Source: Pseudoduganella dura (lineage in GTDB: Bacteria; Pseudomonadota; Gammaproteobacteria; Burkholderiales; Burkholderiaceae_D). Taken from it: 64,000 nt of DNA. The position numbers and the translations under genes were made by a program. This document shows positions 27,603 to 36,047 of this stretch, one piece after another (within the stretch, counting starts at the first letter, position 1; every line of letters starts with the position of its first letter). The notes under the pieces are model-generated. The model saw nothing but the letters and a program-made list of their open reading frames with translations. It made no database searches and was not told where the DNA came from. The DNA lies in assembly GCF_009727155.1 (NCBI RefSeq), contig NZ_WNWM01000002.1:5580001-5644000 (forward strand). The letters are read 5' to 3'.

Positions 27603-28265
27603 CTAGCGTTTGTCGAGGCGGCGCGCGAGGCGGGCGCCGGAAAATTGAACCAGCTGCACGATCAGCACCAGCAGCACCACGGTGGCGACCATCATCTCGG
27701 TCTCGAAGCGGTAGTAGCCGTAGCGGATGGCCAGGTCACCGATGCCGCCGCCGCCCACCACGCCGGCCACCGCCGAATAGGACAGGAAACTGATCGCCAG
27801 CACCGTCAGGGCCAGCACCAGGCCGGAGCGCGCTTCCACCAGCAGCACGCGCAGCACGATCTGCAGTTCGCTGGCCCCCATCGCGTGCGCCGCCTCGATC
27901 ACGCCGCGCGGCACTTCGCGCAGGTTCTGTTCGACCAGCCGGGCGAAGTAGGGGATTGCCGCGCACGACAGCGGCACGCTGGCCGCCAGCGGGCCGATCG
28001 AGGTGCCGGCGATGATCCGCGTGAGCGGCACCAGCGCCACCAGCAGGATGATGAACGGGAACGAGCGCACGGTGTTGACGAACCAGCCCAGCACGGCCGC
28101 GGCGAAGCGGTTCTGCAGCGGCTTGCCGCTCGAGACGAGGAACAGCACCACGCCCAGCGGGCCGCCCAGCAGCACCGCCGCCGACAGGCCGATCGACAGC
28201 ATCGTCAGCGTCTGCCCCAGCGCCGTCCACAGCTCGGGCAGCAGTTCGATCCACTTGTCAGGCAT
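27603..28265 (-). CDS. metI: Methionine ABC transporter permease
   Basis: MetI-type permease, 220 residues, five predicted helices. Typical segments: ELWTALGQTLTMLSIG, VNTVRSFPFIILLVALVPLTR, and the EAA-like loop EAAHAMGASELQIVLRVLL. It overlaps the metN gene by 8 nt at its start and lies 8 nt from metQ. Confidence 0.93.
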   Translation of the reverse strand: MPDKWIELLPELWTALGQTLTMLSIGLSAAVLLGGPLGVVLFLVSSGKPLQNRFAAAVLGWFVNTVRSFPFIILLVALVPLTRIIAGTSIGPLAASVPLSCAAIPYFARLVEQNLREVPRGVIEAAHAMGASELQIVLRVLLVEARSGLVLALTVLAISFLSYSAVAGVVGGGGIGDLAIRYGYYRFETEMMVATVVLLVLIVQLVQFSGARLARRLDKR

Positions 28266-29136
28266 GGTGGACCTCCCGGGCCGGCGAGCGCGAAGGCGCC
28301 GAAGACGGGGATGAAGCCAGGGCCGAAGACGGAGCCGAAAACAGCGACACGAGCTCGCGCCCCAGTGCGGTGATGGCGTGCGGCGTTTCCGGGCTCACGA
28401 TCTCGGCGACTTCGCCACCATCGATCACGGCCACGCGGTGGCATAGCGCGGCCAGCACGTCGAGCTCGTGGCTGACGATCACGATCGTCACGTTCAGCCG
28501 CGCGTTCACGTCGCGCAGGGTCGCCAGGATGCTGCGCGTGGTCTCGGCGTCGAGGGCGGAAGTGGGTTCGTCGCACAGCAGCACGGCCGGTCCGCTGGCC
28601 AGCGCGCGGGCGATCGCCACGCGCTGGCGCTGGCCGCCGGAAAGCTGGGCCGGATACGCCTGCGGCTTGTCTTCCAGGTGCACCAGGGCCAGGCAATCGG
28701 CCACGCGCCGCGCGATCTCCTCGCGCGAGCGGCCGCCGTGGATCTCCAGCGGAAAGGCCACGTTGCCGGCCACGGTGGCGTTCTGCAGCAGGTTGAAGCC
28801 CTGGAAGATCATGCCGATGTTCTGGCGCGCCGCGCGCAGCGCGCGCTTGTCCAGACGCGTGAGTTCCTGGCCGTCGACGGTCACGGTGCCGGCGTCGGGC
28901 TGTTCGAGCAGGTTGAACAGGCGCAGCAGGGTCGACTTGCCGGCGCCGCTGCGGCCCGCGATGCCGAAGATCTCGCCGGCGCCGATATCGAGCGACACGT
29001 CGCGCACGGCGGCCACGCCGCCGTCCCGGTCACCGCTTTTGCCGCCGTTCCGGCCGGCCGTCCTGCCGAACGACTTCGACAGGCCGCGCAGCCGGATCAG
29101 CGGTTCCGCCGCCGGCAGGCTGTGTAATGCATTCAT
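28258..29136 (-). CDS. metN: Methionine ABC transporter ATPase
   Basis: ATPase of 292 residues: Walker A GRSGAGKSTLL, Q-loop FQGFNLLQN, signature LSGGQRQR, Walker B LLCDEPTSALD, H-loop VSHELDV. The C-terminal regulatory ACT-like domain of enteric MetN (about 343 aa) is truncated, leaving a Ser/Ala/Pro-rich tail. That may mean loss of methionine trans-inhibition (inference). A Gly/Lys/Arg-rich insert (GRNGGKSGDRDGG) separates the first strands. The ATG at 29136 has no strong ribosome site. Confidence 0.9.
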   Translation of the reverse strand: MNALHSLPAAEPLIRLRGLSKSFGRTAGRNGGKSGDRDGGVAAVRDVSLDIGAGEIFGIAGRSGAGKSTLLRLFNLLEQPDAGTVTVDGQELTRLDKRALRAARQNIGMIFQGFNLLQNATVAGNVAFPLEIHGGRSREEIARRVADCLALVHLEDKPQAYPAQLSGGQRQRVAIARALASGPAVLLCDEPTSALDAETTRSILATLRDVNARLNVTIVIVSHELDVLAALCHRVAVIDGGEVAEIVSPETPHAITALGRELVSLFSAPSSALASSPSSAPSRSPAREVHHA

Positions 29137-29153
29137 GGGATGAGGCTTTCGGA

Positions 29154-30341
29154 TTATGAATAGGGGCTCGGCTCGGGCAGCGCGCCGGTCAGCGCATAGC
29201 GCCCCAGGTCGCGGTACTTGTAGTCGACCGGGTCGTGCAGCGTGTGCACGCGCGCGTTGCGCCAGTAGCGGTCGAAGCCGAAGCGGGCGGACGTCGACCG
29301 CGCGCCCGTCAGTTCGAACAGCTGGCTGCCGATCTCGATGGCGGCGCGGTGCGCCAGCACTTTCGCCTCGGCGCCGGCCACGGCGAGTTCGCCGCGGTCC
29401 CGCGCCGTCACGCCGTCTCCCAGCCGGAATACGCGTTCGAGTTCGCGGCCGGCATGGTCGGCCAGCACGACGGCGGGGCGCAGCAGCGTCCACAATTCGC
29501 CGTAGCGGTGCTGCACGAACGGGTCGTCCACCGCGCTGGCCACGCCGGAAGCGAACCAGGGCCGCGCCTCGCCGGCCGTGTAGTCGCGCGCGGCGGCGAA
29601 CGCGCCCTCGGCGATGCCCAGGTACAGGTTCGTCATGATCAGCTGCGCGACCTGCGAGCGCACGGTGGACAGCGGCGTGGCCGCCTGGCCCGGCTGCTGC
29701 AGCACCAGGCCCACCGGCAGCAGCGTGCCGTGGAACTGCACGGTGCCGCTGTCGGTCTGCTTCTGGCCGAACGCATCCCAGTCGGCCCGCACGTCCACGC
29801 CGTCGGCGCCGGTCGGCAGCACGCCGATCAGCGACGATTGCGTCGGTTCGTGCCAGGCCGAGATCGTCAGCCAGTCCGAGCCGACCGAGCCCGAGGCGAA
29901 ACTCTTCGTGCCGTCGAGGATGAAGTCGCCTTTCGCGTCGGTGGCGGCCAGCCGGCGGTCCAGCGGATTCAGGGCATTGCCCCAGAACAGGTTGTCGTCG
30001 ACGCTGGCATGCAGCAGGTGGCGCTGCTGTTGCTGGGTGCCGTATAACTGGATGCCGGCCAGTTGCAGGTGGTGGAATGCGAAGACATGGGCCAGCGCGC
30101 TGTCGGCCCGCGCCAGGATGCGCACCGCCTGCAGGGTGGTGTCCCAGCCGGCGCCCTGGCCGCCGAAGTCGGCCGGGATCGACAGCGTGAGCAGGCCGGA
30201 TGCGCGGATCAGCTGGCGCTCGTGGCGCGCGTGGCCGCCGGCCGCATCGCGTTCGACCGCCGTGGCGGCCAGTTCGGCGGCCAGCGACGCGGCGACGGCG
30301 AGCGGATCGGCATGCTGCAGGGCGGGTTCGGGTGCGTTCAT
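29154..30341 (-). CDS. Acyl-CoA dehydrogenase-fold flavoprotein, SfnB/DszC-like monooxygenase
   Basis: A 395-residue protein of the acyl-CoA dehydrogenase superfamily. Features: FGGQGAGWDTTL, FHHLQLAGIQLYG, the flavin region LFWGNALNPLDRRL, and C-terminal RYWRNARVHTLHDP. The last two resemble SfnB/DszC-type enzymes, which use reduced flavin on organosulfur compounds (sulfones, dibenzothiophene) rather than acyl-CoA. The metN neighbour and the divergent ssuE flavin reductase gene support a sulfur role. ATG 30341 (MNAPEP) is used; an upstream start at 30362 is possible. Confidence 0.85.
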   Translation of the reverse strand: MNAPEPALQHADPLAVAASLAAELAATAVERDAAGGHARHERQLIRASGLLTLSIPADFGGQGAGWDTTLQAVRILARADSALAHVFAFHHLQLAGIQLYGTQQQQRHLLHASVDDNLFWGNALNPLDRRLAATDAKGDFILDGTKSFASGSVGSDWLTISAWHEPTQSSLIGVLPTGADGVDVRADWDAFGQKQTDSGTVQFHGTLLPVGLVLQQPGQAATPLSTVRSQVAQLIMTNLYLGIAEGAFAAARDYTAGEARPWFASGVASAVDDPFVQHRYGELWTLLRPAVVLADHAGRELERVFRLGDGVTARDRGELAVAGAEAKVLAHRAAIEIGSQLFELTGARSTSARFGFDRYWRNARVHTLHDPVDYKYRDLGRYALTGALPEPSPYS

Positions 30342-30564
30342 GGGTATACGAAGGAATGACAATGAAAAAAATGACAGCGCGGCCAGTATTGCGCCCGGCC
30401 CAAGTGTCAGTCCACGAAGAAAAGCACGCTTCCATATGCGATAAAGTCATGTTGAGAAAATCACATATCGAAGTGCGAAACCATTCGTTCTGTAACCGGT
30501 GGCGCTGCCGTAGCCTTGCTGACATTGAATTGTTATATCAACTGGCAAAAGAAGGCGAACATCC
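30342..30564. promoter_or_regulatory. Divergent intergenic region between sulfur operons
   Basis: An AT-richer 223-nt gap separates the minus-strand SfnB-met-ssu-like genes from the plus-strand ssuEADCB operon, so both promoters should lie here. A CysB/Cbl-type activator would be expected to bind, but I see no well-defined site and no spacing-correct -35/-10 pair I would defend. Confidence 0.45.
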
Positions 30565-31167
30565 ATGAGCATCCTCCTGATTTCCGGCAGCCCCGCGGTA
30601 CCTTCCTCGTCGAGCCGCCTGCTGCACCACATCGGCGACAAGCTGGCCGCCCACGGCTACCGCACCACCCGCCTGAACGTGCGCGACCTGCCGGCGCAGG
30701 CACTGCTCGCCGCCGACAACACCGACGCCGTGATCCGCGCGGCGCTGGCGGAAGTGGCCGAGGCGCATGCCGTGATCGTCGCGACGCCTGTCTACAAGGC
30801 CGCCTATTCCGGCGTGCTGAAAGCCTTCCTGGACCTGCTGCCGCAGAACGGCCTGGCCGGCAAGATCGTGCTGCCGGTGGCCACCGGCGGCAGCCAGTCG
30901 CATCTGCTGGCGCTCGACTACGCGCTGCGCCCGGTGCTGCATGCGCTGGAAGCGGACCAGGTGCTGACCAGCATCTACGCCACCTCGCAGCAGGTGCAGT
31001 GGAGCGAGCACGAAGGCGTGCTGCTGGCGCCGGAGATCGCCGTGCGCGTGGCCGCCGGCGTGGCCGTGCTGGACCGTGCGCTCGGCTACCGCACCGCGGC
31101 CGAGGAGGCCGAGCGCGCGTCCGTGCGTTCGCTGCAGGATCATCCGTACACGTCGCAGGCCGCATGA
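30565..31167 (+). CDS. ssuE: NAD(P)H-dependent FMN reductase
   Basis: Flavodoxin-fold reductase of 200 residues supplying FMNH2 to the alkanesulfonate monooxygenase. Motifs: LLISGSPAVPSSSSRLL (phosphate-binding loop), ATPVYKAAYSGVLKAFLDLLP and ATGGSQSHLLALDYALRPVL, the SsuE signature. First gene of an ssuE-A-D-C-B operon; its stop overlaps the ssuA start (ATGATG). Confidence 0.95.
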   Translation: MSILLISGSPAVPSSSSRLLHHIGDKLAAHGYRTTRLNVRDLPAQALLAADNTDAVIRAALAEVAEAHAVIVATPVYKAAYSGVLKAFLDLLPQNGLAGKIVLPVATGGSQSHLLALDYALRPVLHALEADQVLTSIYATSQQVQWSEHEGVLLAPEIAVRVAAGVAVLDRALGYRTAAEEAERASVRSLQDHPYTSQAA

Positions 31168-32147
31168 TGGCGCAACAACATAAACTCCTGGCCCGCCGCC
31201 GCACGATCGGCCTGTTGCTGTCCACCGCCTTCGCCGCCGGGTTTTCCGGGCTGGCGCCTGGCCTGGCGCACGCGCAGGCGGCGAAGGTGGTGCGCATCGG
31301 TTACCAGAAATACGGCACGCTGACCTTGCTGAAAGGCCGCGGCACGCTGGAAAAGCGCCTGGCGCAGCAGGGCGTGACGGTGCAGTGGACCGAGTTCCCG
31401 GCCGGCCCGCAGCTGCTCGAAGGCCTCAATGTCGGCAGCATCGACTTCGGCACGGTGGGCGAGGCGCCGCCGATCTTCGCGCAGGCCGCGGGCGCCGCCC
31501 TGGTCTACGTGGGCAACGAGCCGCCGTCGCCGCACAGCGAGGCGATCGTCGTTCCGAAGGATTCGAAGCTCACCAGCGTCGCCCAGCTGAAGGGCAAGCG
31601 TGTGGCGCTGAACAAGGGATCGAACGTGCATTACCTGCTGCTGCGGGCGCTGGAACAGGCCGGCGTGGCGTACAAGGATATCCAGCCGGTCTACCTGCCG
31701 CCGGCCGACGCCCGCGCCGCGTTCGAGCGCGGTTCGGTGGACGCGTGGGTGATCTGGGATCCGTTCTTCGCCGCCGCGCAGAAGCAGATCGGCGCCCGCG
31801 TGCTGGTCGACGGCAAGGGCCTGGTCTCCAACCACCAGTTCTACCTCGCCGCGCGCGACTGGGCGCGCGGCAACCCGGCGCTGCAGCAGATCCTGCTCGA
31901 GGAAATCGCCAAGGTCGACGACTGGGGGCGCGACAACGCCAGGGAAGTCTCGGCGATCCTGTCCGCGCAGACCGGGCTCGATCCGGCCGTCGTCGAACTG
32001 GCCGCGTCGCGCTACAGCTACGGCGTGAAACCCGTGTCGGACGCGGTGCTGCGCGAACAGCAGAAGATCGCCGATGCCTTCGCCGGTTTGAAGCTGATCC
32101 CGAAACCCATCGTCATCAAGGATGCCGTGCTGGCATCGGCAAAGTAA
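31164..32147 (+). CDS. ssuA: Aliphatic sulfonate-binding periplasmic protein
   Basis: Periplasmic binding protein, 327 residues, with signal peptide (cleavage near LAPGLAHA-QA). Family features: VRIGYQKYGTLTLLKG, the SIDFGTVGEAPPIFAQAAG segment (in parts: DFGTVGEAPP) and VDAWVIWDPFFAAAQ. Overlap with ssuE and position before ssuD support the assignment. It is more canonical than the SsuA-like paralogue at 25646. Confidence 0.93.
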   Translation: MMAQQHKLLARRRTIGLLLSTAFAAGFSGLAPGLAHAQAAKVVRIGYQKYGTLTLLKGRGTLEKRLAQQGVTVQWTEFPAGPQLLEGLNVGSIDFGTVGEAPPIFAQAAGAALVYVGNEPPSPHSEAIVVPKDSKLTSVAQLKGKRVALNKGSNVHYLLLRALEQAGVAYKDIQPVYLPPADARAAFERGSVDAWVIWDPFFAAAQKQIGARVLVDGKGLVSNHQFYLAARDWARGNPALQQILLEEIAKVDDWGRDNAREVSAILSAQTGLDPAVVELAASRYSYGVKPVSDAVLREQQKIADAFAGLKLIPKPIVIKDAVLASAK

Positions 32148-32219
32148 GCGGCGCAGCCAGGCGCTCGCCGCCGGCTGGCCGCGGAAGCAGTCAAGCATAA
32201 ATATTCAGGAGTTTCATCC

Positions 32220-33380
32220 ATGTCGTTGAATTTGTTCTGGTTCATTCCCACCCACGGCGACAGCCGTTACCTTGGCACGTCGAAAGGCGCCCGCGCCGTC
32301 GATGCCGACTACCTCCGGCAGGTGGCCGTGGCGGCCGACACGCTGGGCTACGACGGCGTGCTCCTGCCCACAGGGCGCTCGTGCGAAGATGCCTGGGTAG
32401 TCGCATCGTCGCTCATTCACGCGACGAAGAACCTGAAGTTCCTCGTCGCCGTGCGACCGGGGCTCTCCACGCCCGGCCTGGCGGTGCGCATGGCATCCAC
32501 GTTCGACCGGCTGTCGAACGGCCGGCTCCTGATCAACGTCGTCACCGGTGGCGATCCCACCGAACTGGCAGCCGACGGCCTGACGGCCGATCACGCCGAG
32601 CGCTACGAGATCTCGGATGAATTCATCCGTATCTGGCGCGGCGCGCTGTCGGGAGAAGGCGGCGATGCCGGCTTCGACTTCGAGGGCAAGCACCTGCAGG
32701 TGAAAGGCGCCAGGACACTGTACCCGCCGGTGCAGAAACCTTACCCGCCGCTGTACTTCGGCGGCTCGTCGGAGGCGGCGCACGAGCTGGCGGCCGAGCA
32801 GATGGACGTGTACCTGACGTGGGGCGAACCGCCCGCCGCCGTGGCGGAGAAGATCGCCGATATCCGCCGCCGCGCCGCCGAGCATGGCCGCACCGTGAAG
32901 TTCGGCATCCGGCTGCACGTGATCGTGCGCGAAACGAACGAGGAGGCATGGCAGGCGGCCGACAAGCTGATCTCGCACCTGGACGACGACGTGATCGCCA
33001 AGGCGCAGGCCTCGTTCGCCCGCATGGATTCGGAAGGCCAGCGCCGCATGGCCGCGCTGCACGGCGGCCGGCGCGACAAGCTGGAAGTGTCGCCGAACCT
33101 GTGGGCTGGCGTGGGCCTGGTGCGCGGCGGTGCCGGCACGGCGCTGGTGGGCGATGCCGAAACGGTGGTGGCGCGCATCCGCGAATACGCCGATCTCGGC
33201 ATCGAGACGTTCATCTTCTCGGGCTATCCGCACCTGGAGGAATCGTATCGCTTCGCCGAGCTGGTGTTCCCGCTGCTGAAGGATGGGAAAGTGCGGGGGA
33301 AAGAGCAGGGCGAAGTGTCGATCACCGGGCCGTTCGGCGAAGTGATGGCTACCGATATCGTGCCGAAGAAGGCGGCGTGA
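32220..33380 (+). CDS. ssuD: FMNH2-dependent alkanesulfonate monooxygenase
   Basis: Luciferase-fold enzyme of 386 residues that releases sulfite from alkanesulfonates using FMNH2 and oxygen. Typical segments: [25 protein letters not shown] (conserved Cys55), [31 protein letters not shown] and [19 protein letters not shown]. Separated from ssuA by 72 nt and followed one base later by the permease gene. Confidence 0.96.
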   Translation: MSLNLFWFIPTHGDSRYLGTSKGARAVDADYLRQVAVAADTLGYDGVLLPTGRSCEDAWVVASSLIHATKNLKFLVAVRPGLSTPGLAVRMASTFDRLSNGRLLINVVTGGDPTELAADGLTADHAERYEISDEFIRIWRGALSGEGGDAGFDFEGKHLQVKGARTLYPPVQKPYPPLYFGGSSEAAHELAAEQMDVYLTWGEPPAAVAEKIADIRRRAAEHGRTVKFGIRLHVIVRETNEEAWQAADKLISHLDDDVIAKAQASFARMDSEGQRRMAALHGGRRDKLEVSPNLWAGVGLVRGGAGTALVGDAETVVARIREYADLGIETFIFSGYPHLEESYRFAELVFPLLKDGKVRGKEQGEVSITGPFGEVMATDIVPKKAA

Positions 33381-33381
33381 C

Positions 33382-34203
33382 ATGAATAGCGCCGCTATCG
33401 CAAATACACTGGCCGCGGCCGGGCGGGCACCGTCGCGGGCCTGGGCCCGCGTGCGCTCGGCGCTGGCACCCTGGCTGCTGCCGATCGTGCTGCTGCTGGC
33501 ATGGGAAGTGTCGGCCCGCGCCGGCTGGCTGTCGAGCCGCATCCTGCCCGAGCCGCTGGCCGTGGCCACCGCGTTCTGGACGCTGGCCGCGTCCGGCGAG
33601 CTGTGGGAGCATCTGAGCACGAGCCTGTGGCGCGCCGCTTCCGGCTTTGCCGTCGGCGCCGGCCTCGGCCTCGCGCTCGGCCTGCTGACGGGCAGCTTCC
33701 GCCAGGCCGAAACGCTGCTCGACACCACGCTGCAGATGGTGCGCAACATTCCGGCGCTGGCGCTGATTCCGCTGGTGATCCTGTGGTTCGGCATCGACGA
33801 GACGGCCAAGCTCTTCCTGCTGGCGGTCGGCGTGTTCTTCCCCGTGTACCTGAATACCTTCCACGGCATCCGCGCCACGGACGCGGGCCTGATCGAAATG
33901 GCGAAAAGCTACGGCCTGAAGGGCTGGCCGCTGTACCGCGACGTGATCCTGCCGGGCGCGCTGCCGTCGATCCTGGTCGGCGTGCGCTTCTCGCTGGGCC
34001 TCGTCTGGGTGCTGCTGATCGTGGCGGAAACGATTTCCGCGCAGGCCGGCATCGGCTACATGACGATGAACGCGCGCGAATTCCTGCAGACCGACGTGGT
34101 GCTCGTCGGGATCCTGCTGTACGCGATCCTCGGCAAGCTGGCCGACCTGGTGGCCCGCGCGCTGGAACGCCGGCTGCTCCGCTGGAATCCGGCTTATAGC
34201 TGA
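33382..34203 (+). CDS. ssuC: Aliphatic sulfonate ABC transporter permease
   Basis: SsuC-type permease, 273 residues, about six helices. Typical: ASAGWLSSRILPEPLAV-like start, LQMVRNIPALALIPLVILWFGI (in parts: MVRNIPALALIPL, VILWFGIDE), EAA-like loop GWPLYRDVILPGALPSILVG and ETISAQAGIGYM. It begins 1 nt after ssuD. Confidence 0.94.
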   Translation: MNSAAIANTLAAAGRAPSRAWARVRSALAPWLLPIVLLLAWEVSARAGWLSSRILPEPLAVATAFWTLAASGELWEHLSTSLWRAASGFAVGAGLGLALGLLTGSFRQAETLLDTTLQMVRNIPALALIPLVILWFGIDETAKLFLLAVGVFFPVYLNTFHGIRATDAGLIEMAKSYGLKGWPLYRDVILPGALPSILVGVRFSLGLVWVLLIVAETISAQAGIGYMTMNAREFLQTDVVLVGILLYAILGKLADLVARALERRLLRWNPAYS

Positions 34204-34255
34204 ACTTTAGCTGAACCCAAGCTGAACCCGGCTGAACCATCGCTGAATCATCACT
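34200..34255. repeat. short tandem repeat tract (GCTGAAC/TGAATCA units)
   Basis: Immediately after the ssuC stop, about six imperfect copies of a roughly 10-nt unit (AGCTGAACTTT, AGCTGAACCCA, AGCTGAACCC, GGCTGAACCAT, CGCTGAATCAT, CACTGAAAGA). Each has an in-built TGA. Similar in kind to 4333-4376. Confidence 0.7.
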
Positions 34256-34266
34256 GAAAGAACAAT

Positions 34267-35079
34267 ATGCTGCATGCGACCTTACCCCTCGATACCGAAC
34301 CGTTCGCGTTCACCCCGGAGCCCGTGGAAGCGGCACCGGCACGCCGGCCGCTGCAGCGCCAGGGCGTGGGCGTGCACCTGCAGGGGCTGACCAAATCGTT
34401 CGGCGAACGCCGCGTGCTCGATGGCATCGGGCTGGAACTGAAGGCGGGCGAATTCGTCGCCATCGTTGGCCGCAGCGGTTGCGGCAAGAGCACGCTGCTG
34501 CGCACGATCGCCGGCCTCGATGCGGTCGACGGCGGCCGCATCACGGTCGGCAACGGTGTCGCCAGGGATGCGCAGCGCGACGGACCGCCGCTGCGGATGA
34601 TGTTCCAGGAAGCGCGCCTGCTGCCATGGAAGACGGTGCTGGAAAACGTCGCCCTCGGCTTGCCGAACGGCCTGCACGCCGCAGCCGGCGCGCTGGCCGC
34701 CGTGGGCCTCGCCGACCGCGCCGACGCCTGGCCGGCGCAGCTTTCCGGCGGCCAGCGGCAGCGCGTGGCCCTGGCCCGTGCACTCGTGCACGAGCCGTCG
34801 CTGCTGCTACTCGACGAACCGCTCGGCGCACTCGATGCGCTGACCCGGATCGAGATGCAGCAACTGATCGAATCGCTGTGGCGGCAGCGCGGCTTCACCG
34901 CCGTGCTGGTCACGCACGACGTGCAGGAAGCGGTGGCGCTGGCCGACCGCGTGCTGCTGATCGAGGACGGCCGCATCACGCTGGACCTCGCCGTCGACCT
35001 GCCACGGCCCCGCACGCGCGGCAACCCGGCGTTCGCCGCGCTGGAAGAAAAGCTGCTGGACCGGCTGCTGGCCCGCTGA
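34267..35079 (+). CDS. ssuB: Aliphatic sulfonate ABC transporter ATPase
   Basis: ATPase of 270 residues: Walker [13 protein letters not shown]-loop [10 protein letters not shown], signature LSGGQRQR, Walker [13 protein letters not shown]-loop VTHDVQEAV. Last gene of the ssuEADCB operon. A very strong hairpin begins 14 nt after its stop. Confidence 0.94.
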   Translation: MLHATLPLDTEPFAFTPEPVEAAPARRPLQRQGVGVHLQGLTKSFGERRVLDGIGLELKAGEFVAIVGRSGCGKSTLLRTIAGLDAVDGGRITVGNGVARDAQRDGPPLRMMFQEARLLPWKTVLENVALGLPNGLHAAAGALAAVGLADRADAWPAQLSGGQRQRVALARALVHEPSLLLLDEPLGALDALTRIEMQQLIESLWRQRGFTAVLVTHDVQEAVALADRVLLIEDGRITLDLAVDLPRPRTRGNPAFAALEEKLLDRLLAR

Positions 35080-35093
35080 CCTTCTCGGTACGA

Positions 35094-35152
35094 TACGGTT
35101 GAGCCCGTGTCACTTTGGTGCCAGGCACCAAAGTGACACGGGCTCAACCGTA
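35094..35152. repeat. 59-nt perfect hairpin (REP-like palindrome)
   Basis: Two 29-nt arms (35094-35122 and 35124-35152) are perfect reverse complements around one central A at 35123. The core is GTGTCACTTTGGTGCC / GGCACCAAAGTGACAC. It lies just after ssuB and before the yceI promoter and lacks a T-run, so it is not a classical terminator. The GGTGCC-A-GGCACC heart resembles the palindromic repeats common in Oxalobacteraceae genomes (recollection, not checked). Confidence 0.9.
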
Positions 35153-35390
35153 GCCGCAGTGCTCGCAACACGCCACGCTTCACTCCCCAACCCGGTAGCT
35201 CCCGCCTTTGCCATTTGGCAGATGTGAATACGGCCGCGCGCCGGCTATCATGCATTCACTTCCGGCGAGTACTGCACTATCGATTAATTCGATAACACAA
35301 CGGTAAATTTTCCGTTTTACTTCTTCTCCCGGTCGCGGACATAATGCCGCATCGATAACTTGCATCGACAACCACCGGAGAAATACAACC

Positions 35391-35957
35391 ATGAAAAAAC
35401 TGATCGCCCTCGTACTCGCCGCCGGCTTCTCGACCGCCGCCCTGGCCGCGCCTGAAACCTACGTGATCGACGATTCGCACACGTTCGCGCGCTTCTCGTA
35501 CAGCCACCTGGGGTTCTCGACGCAGGAAAGTCGTTTCGACAGCACCAAGGGCAAGATCACGCTGGACCGCGCCGCCAAGACCGGTTCCACCGAGATCACG
35601 ATCGACACCAATTCGGTGAACACCGGTAATGCCACCTTCAACAGCCACCTGAAAGGCGCGGACTTCTTCGACGTGGCGAAATTCCCCACGATCACGTTCA
35701 AGTCGACCAAGTTCAATTTCAGCGGCGACGCGCTGGCGTCGGTGGACGGCAACCTGACGATCAAGGGCGTCACCAAGCCGGTGAACCTGAAGATCACGTC
35801 GTTCAAGTGCCAGCCGCACCCGATGGCCAAGAAGGATGCCTGCGGCGCCAACGCGACCGCCACGATCAAGCGTTCCGAATTCAACGCCGGCAAATACGCG
35901 CCGAACGTGAGCGATGACGTGACGCTGACGTTCTCCGTGGAAGCCATCAAGGAATAA
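35391..35957 (+). CDS. YceI-family periplasmic protein
   Basis: YceI lipocalin-like protein, 188 residues, with Sec signal MKKLIALVLAAGFSTAALA and mature start APETYVIDDSHTFARFSYSHLGFS. Family features: TGSTEITIDTNSVNTG, HLKGADFFDVAKFPTITFKST, GVTKPVNL and a C-terminal VSDDVTLTFSVEA. It is thought to bind polyisoprenoid or amphiphilic lipids. GGAG lies before the ATG. A second YceI gene is at 41782. Confidence 0.93.
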   Translation: MKKLIALVLAAGFSTAALAAPETYVIDDSHTFARFSYSHLGFSTQESRFDSTKGKITLDRAAKTGSTEITIDTNSVNTGNATFNSHLKGADFFDVAKFPTITFKSTKFNFSGDALASVDGNLTIKGVTKPVNLKITSFKCQPHPMAKKDACGANATATIKRSEFNAGKYAPNVSDDVTLTFSVEAIKE

Positions 35958-35960
35958 GCG

Positions 35961-36011
35961 CCAGGCAGTCACCGCCTGGCCCGGCGGGCAGCGGTCGCCC
36001 GGCAATTTTTG
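35961..36011 (+). terminator. Probable terminator after yceI
   Basis: Right after the yceI stop: a GCCAGGC/GCCTGGC stem (35961-35967 with 35975-35981), then CGGGC/GCCCG (35986-35990 with 35998-36002), followed by AATTTTT. The second stem plus T-run is compatible with an intrinsic terminator. Confidence 0.45.
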
Positions 36012-36047
36012 CTGTAATTGGTACAGCGCCACACAAGGAAAAAAAGC

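Noticed and set aside
35094..35152. Simple intrinsic terminator for ssuB
   Set aside because: The stem is far longer than usual terminators and there is no T-run on either side; a repeat element is more likely.
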